Positions 7,527 to 12,385 of a stretch of DNA of 12,385 nucleotides are shown piece after piece. Positions within the stretch are counted from its first letter, which is position 1; every line of letters begins with the position of its first letter. Source of the stretch: an uncultured Lachnospira sp. (GTDB lineage: Bacteria; Bacillota; Clostridia; Lachnospirales; Lachnospiraceae); assembly GCA_934358235.1 (NCBI GenBank), contig CAKRKK010000054.1, positions 1 to 12,385 on the forward strand, read 5' to 3'. Made by a program: the position numbers and the translations under genes. Under the pieces are notes generated by a model that saw only the letters and a program-made list of their open reading frames with translations, made no database searches and was not told the DNA's origin.

Positions 7527-8865
7527 ATAAAAAGAATATAAGTGTATCAAGAATAAATACAGGAACAAGTATACCTATAGACCATATCATATAGCCAAAG
7601 AAGCCTGGCATACGCACACCGTTTTCATCTGCAATTGACTTAACCATAAAGTTAGGAGCATTTCCTATGTATGTACCAGCTCCCATAAATACAGCACCAC
7701 ACGAAATGGCCATAAGAACCTTTGCTGTAACAACACCAACACTTGTAGCAATACCGCCTGTAAAGCCAAGCGTTCCTGCCGTTGTAAAGAATACCAGGTA
7801 AGTAGGAGTATTATCAAGGAAGCTTGAAAGTGCTCCTGTTGTCCAGAACATCTGCCATGCCTTAGTTATTCCAAGTGTTGGTCCAACTGCCTTAAGAATA
7901 ATAAGTGCTGGCTGCATAGTTATAAATATTCCAATAAACAGTATTGCAACCTCTTTAATAGCTCCCCAGTTAAAGTGGTTTTTAGTACGGATTTCTTTTT
8001 TAGTTGTCTTAAATGATAAAAATGCAGACAAAAGTATTATAGCAATTTCTATCATAGTAACAAATGAAAATGTAACCTCACCAATATGTAATCCCTTAAG
8101 AACTCCATCAGTTCTCACAAAAGCTGGTACATTAGAAAGTGTACCGCTTAATACTACTGCTATTACGATAGTAATGATAAATATTACATTATGTACACCA
8201 TGGAACTTAACCTCTGTTGATTCCTTACTTATATCAGGTACGCTTCCTTCGGCAATATCAAGTCTGTAATTTCTTCTGTCTATCATATAAAAAACAGGCA
8301 GAAGTACAAGAAGATTAAAGCATAATACAGGTAGCAGATGCAAACTCCAGGTAAATGGCACACCTCTCATAAAGCCCATAAGAAGTGGTGGATCACCAAT
8401 AGGTGTCAGACAGCCGCCCATATTAGATATAAGAAATATAAAGAATATCATAATATGGCTTCTTCTATGTCTCCATGAATTCATCTTTATAATAGGACGT
8501 ACAAGCAGCATGCTGGCTCCCGTTGTACCTATAATACTTGAAAGAAATGTTCCTATTAATAATATAATAGTATTAACCCTTGGCGAGCCAACAAGATCTC
8601 CATCTAAAGAAATATTACCAGCAACACAGAACAAGCCAAACAGTAATACTATAAAGCCTAAATAATCATTTATTATACATTCTAGTATAGTCTCAGCCGC
8701 AGTTCCAACGCCCTGTGTTATGGCAAATGGTATAATAAAAAGCACCGACCAGAATATAACCGCATGCAACTGATGACTTTCCCACCATTCAGCTTTAACA
8801 AGTGGCATAATTGCAATGCACAAAAGCAGTCCCGCAAATGGGATACATAACCATAATGGCAACAT
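7525..8865 (-). CDS. Na+/H+ antiporter-like integral membrane protein (CitMHS_2/NhaD-related)
   Basis: 446 residues, almost entirely hydrophobic helices (roughly 11-12 segments starting at residue 2), a polytopic inner-membrane protein of the ion transporter superfamily. Family signatures: IGTTGASMLLVRP (112-124), SNMGGCLTPIGDPP (147-160) with the Asp-Pro-Pro of a helix break, and the pseudo-symmetrical second-half motifs FLDNTPTY (349-356) and GAGTYIGNAPNFM (395-407). These are typical of the group annotated as sodium:proton antiporter or putative citrate transporter. The transported ion cannot be fixed from sequence. A cytosolic loop rich in charge lies at about 196-222. A strong AGGAGG site eight bases upstream supports the start. 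It is the first gene of an operon with the kinase-like gene, which begins 12 bp after its stop. Confidence 0.85.
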   Translation of the reverse strand: MLPLWLCIPFAGLLLCIAIMPLVKAEWWESHQLHAVIFWSVLFIIPFAITQGVGTAAETILECIINDYLGFIVLLFGLFCVAGNISLDGDLVGSPRVNTIILLIGTFLSSIIGTTGASMLLVRPIIKMNSWRHRRSHIMIFFIFLISNMGGCLTPIGDPPLLMGFMRGVPFTWSLHLLPVLCFNLLVLLPVFYMIDRRNYRLDIAEGSVPDISKESTEVKFHGVHNVIFIITIVIAVVLSGTLSNVPAFVRTDGVLKGLHIGEVTFSFVTMIEIAIILLSAFLSFKTTKKEIRTKNHFNWGAIKEVAILFIGIFITMQPALIILKAVGPTLGITKAWQMFWTTGALSSFLDNTPTYLVFFTTAGTLGFTGGIATSVGVVTAKVLMAISCGAVFMGAGTYIGNAPNFMVKSIADENGVRMPGFFGYMIWSIGILVPVFILDTLIFFL

Positions 8866-8902
8866 AACCAGTTCCTCCTAAATATTAATTTTGTTAATTG
8901 TT

Positions 8903-8925
8903 TTATCGTTATTTCAATTCGATAA
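8903..8925. promoter_or_regulatory. Possible operator: TTATCG-11-CGATAA inverted repeat
   Basis: Perfect 6-bp arms separated by 11 bp, 38 bp upstream of the antiporter start codon and just downstream of the TATAAT at 8934-8929. The position suits a repressor site. In such AT-rich DNA a 6-bp inverted repeat can occur by chance, and I do not recognise the regulator. Confidence 0.25.
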
Positions 8926-9169
8926 TGAATTATAGTCTTTTTTCATATAAAATAAAAGCATTATTAAGTTTTTATTTAAGAACAATGAAGATAATTAATT
9001 AACAATATTAGTGTATAAATATCAATTAAACACATTACATAATATGCATTATCTCTTTTATAAATATTTTAATAAATGGAATTGAATTATCAGAAAACTG
9101 TAGAAACTAAAGATAACAATAAAAAAATCAATATAAGAATAAAGCTGAATGCTTAAATGAATGCTTTTA

Positions 9170-9198
9170 TTTTACTGAGGGCTTAACCCCCAGTAAAA
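9170..9198. repeat. Stem-loop 15 nt beyond the tRNA-Leu 3' end
   Basis: TTTTACTG (9170-9177) pairs with CAGTAAAA (9191-9198). After one A/C mismatch, GGG (9179-9181) pairs with CCC (9187-9189) around a five-base loop. It may end the tRNA transcript, but neither strand has the T-run expected after an intrinsic terminator: the stem base is T-rich on the 5' side and A-rich on the 3' side in both readings. Confidence 0.55.
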
Positions 9199-9213
9199 CA
9201 GGCACTTTATGAA

Positions 9214-9296
9214 TGCGGATGGCGGGACTTGAACCCGCACGATGTCACCACCGGCAGATTTTGAGTCTGCTGCGTCTGCCATTCCGCCACATCCGC
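9214..9296 (-). tRNA. tRNA-Leu (anticodon CAA)
   Basis: An 83-nt class II tRNA decoding UUG. The acceptor GCGGATG pairs with CATCCGC, with discriminator A at 9214. The D stem is GCG/CGC. The anticodon stem GCAGA/TCTGC holds the loop CTCAAAA, giving CAA at positions 34-36. A long variable arm, as in Leu tRNAs, is followed by the T arm GCGGG-TTCAAGT-CCCGC. The 3' CCA is not encoded (TTC follows), so it must be added after transcription. The gene stands alone between glgA and the antiporter gene. Confidence 0.95.
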
Positions 9297-9300
9297 AAGC

Positions 9301-9329
9301 AAGTGATATAATATCACATTATATCACTT
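9301..9329. repeat. Perfect 12-bp inverted repeat between glgA and tRNA-Leu
   Basis: AAGTGATATAAT (9301-9312) and its exact complement (9318-9329) flank ATCAC. It lies 13 bp after the glgA stop and 4 bp before the tRNA 5' end. It could form a hairpin in the glgA transcript, but no T-run follows it on the minus strand. It also contains the -10 of the putative tRNA promoter. Confidence 0.7.
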
Positions 9330-9337
9330 TAAGTCAA
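9308..9337 (-). promoter_or_regulatory. Putative tRNA-Leu promoter
   Basis: Minus-strand TTGACT (9337-9332) is followed by an 18-bp spacer and TATTAT (9313-9308), each matching five of six consensus bases. The -10 ends 11 nt before the mature tRNA 5' end, giving a very short 5' leader. The -10 sits at the loop edge of the 9301-9329 palindrome. Confidence 0.55.
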
Positions 9338-9342
9338 GTAAA

Positions 9343-10779
9343 TTATAAAGAGTTATAAAGTTCTTCATACTTCTTAGCTGAGCTCTTCCAAGAGAAGTCT
9401 TTATTCATTCCTCTGTCAACTATCTTATTCCACTCTCTCTTATGATTATAATATACACTCTTAGCATAGTTAACAATACTAAGCATTTCGTGCGCATTAT
9501 AATTAGCAAATGAGAAACCTGTTCCTGTACTTTCGTACTCATTATATGGCTCTACAGTATCCTTAAGTCCTCCTGTTTCTCTTACTATTGGAACAGTACC
9601 GTATCTTAATGCCATAAGCTGGCTGAGTCCGCAAGGTTCAAACAAGGATGGCATAAGGAAGGCATCACAGGCTGCATATACTTTATGGGACATTTCCTCT
9701 GAGTAGTATATATTAGCGGAAACCCTGTCATTATATTTCCAATCAAAATGTCTGAACATATTCTCATATTTTTCATCGCCTGTGCCAAGAACAACTAACT
9801 GTACATCCTCTGCACATAATTCATCCATAACATATGCAATAAGATCAAGTCCCTTCTGGTCGGTAAGACGCGAAACTATACCTATCATAAACTTACCCTT
9901 ATCCTGTGTAAGTCCTAACTCCTTCTGTAATGCAAGCTTATTCTTCCACTTTTCTTTGCGGAAGGTAATCTGATTATAATTAGCTGCAAGTGCCTTATCT
10001 GTCATTGGATCATACACCTCATAATCGATTCCGTTAACAATACCACACAAAGCATTAGCTCTTGCATTCATTAGTCCATCAAGATTCTCTCCATAAAATG
10101 GTGTCTTAATTTCTTCTGCATAGGTTTCACTTACAGTTGTCACCTTATCAGCATATACAATACCACCCTTAAGATAATTAGCATCCTCGTAAGCTTCAAG
10201 CTTATCAGATGTAAAGTAACTATCAGCAAGTCCGGTTATATCCTTAACCTTCTTAAGATCCCATATTCCCTGGAACTTAAGATTATGTATTGTCATAATC
10301 GACTTAACTCCATGATAGAAATCTCCACCTGAGAATCTTTCGTGAAGATATACTGGTACAAGGCCTGTCTGCCAGTCATTGCAGTGAATAATATCCGGTT
10401 TAAAGCCAATAACAGGAATAGCCGAAAGTGCAGCCTTACTAAAGAATGCAAACTTTTCAATATCCTCATGAATCCAGCTATAAGGCTTTGGTCCGCCAAA
10501 GTAGAATTCATTATCAATAAAGTAAAATATAACGCCATCATATTCAAGCTCAAACACGCCGACATACTGTGTGCGCCATGCGAGGTCAATATAAAAATGT
10601 GTCTTATATACCATCTTTTCCCTATATTCCCAAGGTATGCATGTATACTTTGGAATCATAACCCTCACATCAAACTTTTCCTTGTCAAAATACTTAGGCA
10701 AAGATCCTACAACATCAGCTAATCCTCCTGTTTTTATAAATGGAACAGCCTCTGATGCAATAAATAAAACATTCTTCAT
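9343..10779 (-). CDS. glgA: Glycogen (starch) synthase, ADP-glucose type, GT5 family
   Basis: 478 residues, the usual length. It transfers glucose from ADP-glucose to the non-reducing end of a growing alpha-1,4-glucan in the cytosol. The N-terminal Rossmann half starts with the family signature KTGGLADVVGSLP (16-28), where K16 contacts the nucleotide sugar, and carries IHCNDWQTGL (131-140) and TIHNLKFQG (163-171). The C-terminal half has GIVSRLTDQKG (300-310; R304 and K309 are the phosphate contacts) and PSLFEPCGLSQL (377-388; E381), followed by RETGGLKDTV (400-409). The ribosome-binding site AAGGGG is five bases before the ATG. No other glycogen genes (glgC, glgB, glgP) are in view, so it appears monocistronic, with a candidate -10 at 10820-10815. 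Storage glycogen is commonly made by clostridia before sporulation. Confidence 0.97.
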   Translation of the reverse strand: MKNVLFIASEAVPFIKTGGLADVVGSLPKYFDKEKFDVRVMIPKYTCIPWEYREKMVYKTHFYIDLAWRTQYVGVFELEYDGVIFYFIDNEFYFGGPKPYSWIHEDIEKFAFFSKAALSAIPVIGFKPDIIHCNDWQTGLVPVYLHERFSGGDFYHGVKSIMTIHNLKFQGIWDLKKVKDITGLADSYFTSDKLEAYEDANYLKGGIVYADKVTTVSETYAEEIKTPFYGENLDGLMNARANALCGIVNGIDYEVYDPMTDKALAANYNQITFRKEKWKNKLALQKELGLTQDKGKFMIGIVSRLTDQKGLDLIAYVMDELCAEDVQLVVLGTGDEKYENMFRHFDWKYNDRVSANIYYSEEMSHKVYAACDAFLMPSLFEPCGLSQLMALRYGTVPIVRETGGLKDTVEPYNEYESTGTGFSFANYNAHEMLSIVNYAKSVYYNHKREWNKIVDRGMNKDFSWKSSAKKYEELYNSL

Positions 10780-10814
10780 ATAATCCCCTTTCCATATGTC
10801 ATTCGCTTTAACAT

Positions 10815-10820
10815 ATTATA
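10815..10820 (-). promoter_or_regulatory. Candidate -10 of the glgA promoter
   Basis: A perfect TATAAT on the minus strand 35 bp upstream of the glgA start codon. The region 16-18 bp further upstream has no good -35 (best is GGTTAT or TGGTTA), so the promoter may be weak, activator-dependent, or used by another sigma factor. Confidence 0.4.
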
Positions 10821-10872
10821 AGGTCATAAATGTATATATAACCAATTATACATTCACACACCTGTATTCATA

Positions 10873-10886
10873 GAATGCAAGCATTC
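10873..10886. repeat. GAATGC-AA-GCATTC inverted repeat upstream of glgA
   Basis: Perfect 6-bp arms around AA, about 52 bp upstream of the candidate glgA -10. The two-base loop is too small for a stable RNA hairpin, so a protein-binding site is the more likely use, if any. The same half-site GAATGC occurs twice near 9147-9164. Confidence 0.35.
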
Positions 10887-10918
10887 ATTAAAAATATTTT
10901 AATAATTCTAATTAATAT

Positions 10919-10980
10919 TATAGCATATATTGAATAAATTACATACTATTAATGTAATATTTTATTCAATATATGCTATA
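10919..10980. repeat. 62-nt AT-rich interrupted palindrome after the NlpC/P60 gene
   Basis: Perfect 19-bp outer arms (10919-10937 and 10962-10980) enclose a further 7-bp stem (10938-10944 with 10952-10958), a three-base bulge (10959-10961) and a seven-base loop. It starts two bases after the hydrolase stop codon. It may be that gene's terminator or a 3' stabilising hairpin, but it is far longer and more AT-rich than a usual terminator and no T-run follows directly. It could also be a small dispersed palindromic element. Confidence 0.7.
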
Positions 10981-10982
10981 TT

Positions 10983-12026
10983 TTACCAATATCTTCTTAT
11001 AGATGTGATACTCATTCCTATATTAACAGACGAAACCTTTACATAATCACCTGGAACAGAAGCGTGAACCATCTGTCCGCCACCTACATATATTCCCACA
11101 TGTCCTGGATAACATATGATATCTCCTGGCTGGGCAGCACTGATGCTTCCTACTGATGCACCACCATATGCCTGTGAACCTGAGGTTCTTGGAATGCTTA
11201 TTCCACACTGTGCCAATACATAGGATGTGAAGCCTGAACAATCAAATCCACTAGGTGATGAACCACCACTTCTATATGGTACACCAATATACTGATATGC
11301 AATTGATACAATACTTGATGCTGTTGCTGAATTATTATTCGCTGTTGTAGGAATAGCTGAAATAGTTGTTGCCCTTGATGCTTTTGCTGCAGCCGCAGCT
11401 ATTCTTTGCTGTTCTGCCCTGGCTGCCATATCTGCTGCTTCCTGATACTTTGCATCTGCATCCTCTTTATCTGACTTAGCTTTATCAAGTGCAGTATATA
11501 AGGTTGCCTGCTTATTAGTAAGCTCCTTCTGCTTCTCATCTAAAACTGCCTGTTTATCTTCAAGAGTTGCCTTGTAATCTGCAATAGCCTGTGCTGTGCC
11601 CGCCATCTCCTCAAGCTTATTACGGTCATAGTCATATACCTGCTGCATATAACTTGCCTTATTAATAACCTCACTCATATCTGATGCTGTAAGAAAAACC
11701 TCAGTCATAGATGCTGTCTGGTCTTCATACATATACTGGATTCTTAACTTAGTATCTTCAAACTGTTTCTTCTGTACTCTCTGAGCTTCTTCAAGTTCTG
11801 TATTAGTCTTATCAACCTCGTCTGCAAGATCAGCCATATCCTGCTCAAGTCCTTCTATTTCTGTTAACAGATATGCAAGCTGCTGAGTAAGATCATCTAC
11901 CTTCTGCTGTGCCTCCTGCTGCTGTGACTTAAGCGTATTAAGGTTATCATCCGCAAATACAGATGTACCCATAATTGTTGTTATTAACGCTGCTGCTGCA
12001 AACGTTTTTAATGCTCTTCTATACAT
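10983..12026 (-). CDS. Secreted coiled-coil NlpC/P60 peptidoglycan hydrolase
   Basis: 347 residues with the layout of the CwlO/PcsB-like group. A signal peptide (about 1-25: RR, a hydrophobic run, then TSVFA before DD) is followed by a long Gln/Glu/Lys/Ala-rich coiled coil (about 27-215). The coiled coil is interrupted by the loop-helix region RIQYMYED...MTEVFLTA (95-114) typical of PcsB-like N-domains. A Ser/Thr/Asn linker (216-235) leads to an NlpC/P60 domain (236-347). The catalytic Cys is C263 in FDCSGF, the His is H309 in PGHVGIY, and the third residue is probably H321 in VHAS. It is expected to cut D-Glu-gamma-diamino-acid bonds in stem peptides outside the cell. The coiled coil may hold the enzyme inactive until it is engaged by FtsEX-like or other partners, as known for CwlO and PcsB. 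AGGAG lies five bases before the ATG. It has its own promoter and is probably monocistronic. Confidence 0.92.
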   Translation of the reverse strand: MYRRALKTFAAAALITTIMGTSVFADDNLNTLKSQQQEAQQKVDDLTQQLAYLLTEIEGLEQDMADLADEVDKTNTELEEAQRVQKKQFEDTKLRIQYMYEDQTASMTEVFLTASDMSEVINKASYMQQVYDYDRNKLEEMAGTAQAIADYKATLEDKQAVLDEKQKELTNKQATLYTALDKAKSDKEDADAKYQEAADMAARAEQQRIAAAAAKASRATTISAIPTTANNNSATASSIVSIAYQYIGVPYRSGGSSPSGFDCSGFTSYVLAQCGISIPRTSGSQAYGGASVGSISAAQPGDIICYPGHVGIYVGGGQMVHASVPGDYVKVSSVNIGMSITSIRRYW

Positions 12027-12057
12027 ATAAACTCCTATTTGTTACAATTTTGTTAAA

Positions 12058-12073
12058 GTATTTTTACAAATAC
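12058..12073 (-). promoter_or_regulatory. 5' leader stem-loop of the NlpC/P60 transcript
   Basis: GTATTT (12073-12068 on the complement side) pairs with AAATAC around a four-base loop. The predicted transcription start from the promoter at 12080-12108 falls at or beside the base of this stem, so the mRNA could begin with a small hairpin, a feature that can protect 5' ends. Only A/U-rich pairs are involved. Confidence 0.35.
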
Positions 12074-12079
12074 GTTAAT

Positions 12080-12108
12080 ATTATAATATAGGAATTGTAA
12101 TATATCAA
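12080..12108 (-). promoter_or_regulatory. Sigma-A-type promoter of the NlpC/P60 gene
   Basis: Minus-strand TTGATA (12108-12103), a 17-bp spacer and TATAAT (12085-12080): five of six and six of six consensus bases with ideal spacing. It is the best promoter in the window, giving a leader of about 47 nt before the hydrolase start codon. Confidence 0.85.
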
Positions 12109-12173
12109 GTAAAAACACAGAATTTTGACAAAATCCGGTCATTTATCTTATTATGCTTAGCAGCATTCTATCA

Positions 12174-12201
12174 GTTAAAATATTGGTCACATTATCCAAT
12201 A
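12174..12201 (-). terminator. Weak terminator-like hairpin at the spo0A stop
   Basis: TATTGG (12201-12196) and CCAATA (12186-12181) form a 6-bp stem followed by TTTTAAC on the minus strand. The stem starts in the last codons of spo0A and the loop contains part of the stop codon. An outer pair CATTC/GAATG could extend it. It is shorter than most functional terminators, but nothing better lies in the 165-bp gap before the next gene. Confidence 0.3.
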
Positions 12202-12385
12202 GAATGTGTAAGTCTGATATTATCTGCAATAAGTGCAATGAATTCCGAATTCGTAGGCTTTCCTTTTCCATTGCTTATGGTATATCCAAACAGATTGTTA
12301 AGTACATCAGGATTGCCTCTGTTCCATGCCACCTCTATTGCGTGTCTTATTGCTCTTTCTACTCTGCTAGGTGTTGTCTCAAACC
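12192..12385 (-). CDS. spo0A: Spo0A sporulation response regulator, C-terminal end
   Basis: Partial: only the last 63 residues and the stop codon are in the window, and the 5' part lies beyond the right edge. The segment contains [19 protein letters not shown] followed by [20 protein letters not shown], which is the DNA-binding helical effector domain unique to Spo0A, close to the Bacillus protein over this stretch. Spo0A is the phosphorylation-activated master regulator of entry into sporulation and binds 0A boxes in promoter DNA. Its presence places the organism among endospore-forming Firmicutes or their close descendants. The receiver domain cannot be judged here. The frame was read by hand from the complement strand. 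Confidence 0.95.
   Translation of the reverse strand, partial: FETTPSRVERAIRHAIEVAWNRGNPDVLNNLFGYTISNGKGKPTNSEFIALIADNIRLTHSIG

Larger units (their letters stand above)
8866..9213. other. AT-rich intergenic region, no gene seen
   Basis: About 350 bp without a convincing reading frame on either strand. On the minus strand a TATAAT hexamer (8934-8929) is the best -10 candidate for the antiporter operon, but no good -35 stands 16-18 bp upstream. An inverted repeat, TTATCG (8903-8908) and CGATAA (8920-8925), overlaps the start site this would give and could be an operator. The GAATGCTT direct repeat (9147-9154 and 9159-9166) and the tRNA-proximal hairpin (9170-9198) lie at the other end. The rest is low-complexity A/T sequence. 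Confidence 0.5.

Noticed and set aside
8887..8905. Rex-like site (TTGTTAA half) upstream of the antiporter gene
   Set aside because: Only one half-site matches; the partner half has about three of seven expected bases.
8920..8936. Fur-box-like stretch (GATAAT...ATTAT)
   Set aside because: The spacing between halves is wrong for the 7-1-7 pattern, and such motifs are common by chance in this AT-rich gap.
10342..10722. A 126-codon plus-strand frame inside glgA
   Set aside because: It is antisense to conserved glgA coding sequence, and its composition is that of a shadow frame.
12125..12134. ATTTTG-A-CAAAAT palindrome between spo0A and the hydrolase gene as a terminator
   Set aside because: A one-base loop cannot form a hairpin, and the short AT arms are unremarkable here.

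Overview
The window is AT-rich DNA from a spore-forming Firmicute, most likely a Lachnospiraceae member (order Clostridiales). Three things point there: the last 63 residues of Spo0A at the right edge; the gene order zinc-finger protein - polA - coaE - FtsA-like - MBL exonuclease; and a CitMHS_2-type antiporter paired with a cytidylate-kinase-like protein. All recognised genes, including the tRNA, lie on the minus strand, so transcription runs from high to low coordinates. The genus assignment (Lachnospira-like) is only an impression.

In transcription order: (1) 12385-10983 holds the 3' end of spo0A and a secreted coiled-coil NlpC/P60 cell-wall hydrolase with its own consensus promoter. It is followed by a 62-nt AT-rich palindrome two bases after the stop codon. 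(2) 10820-9214 holds a lone glycogen synthase gene (glgA) and a tRNA-Leu(CAA), whose apparent promoter lies inside a perfect 12-bp palindrome. (3) 9213-8866 is an AT-rich gap with no gene. (4) 8865-6397 is a tightly coupled pair, a Na+/H+-antiporter-like membrane protein and a cytidylate-kinase-like protein with an extra N-terminal domain. It ends in a four-copy 11-bp tandem repeat and a strong intrinsic terminator. (5) 6411-1 is a five-gene operon: a membrane-anchored zinc-finger (anti-sigma-like) protein, DNA polymerase I, dephospho-CoA kinase, a large FtsA-like actin-fold protein, and a WalJ/YycJ-type metallo-hydrolase cut off by the left edge. Its -35 box lies inside the terminator hairpin of the preceding operon.

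The last operon combines replication/repair (polA, and walJ in mismatch-repair or cell-wall signalling roles), coenzyme A synthesis (coaE) and a divisome-like ATPase. The most unusual protein is the 693-residue FtsA-like one. It has a complete actin-fold core, but the usual C-terminal membrane-binding helix is replaced by about 300 residues that look like three beta-grasp (ubiquitin-like) repeats. The orphan zinc-finger protein at the head of the operon is the second open question. I saw no CRISPR array, transposase, phage gene or other sign of recent transfer.
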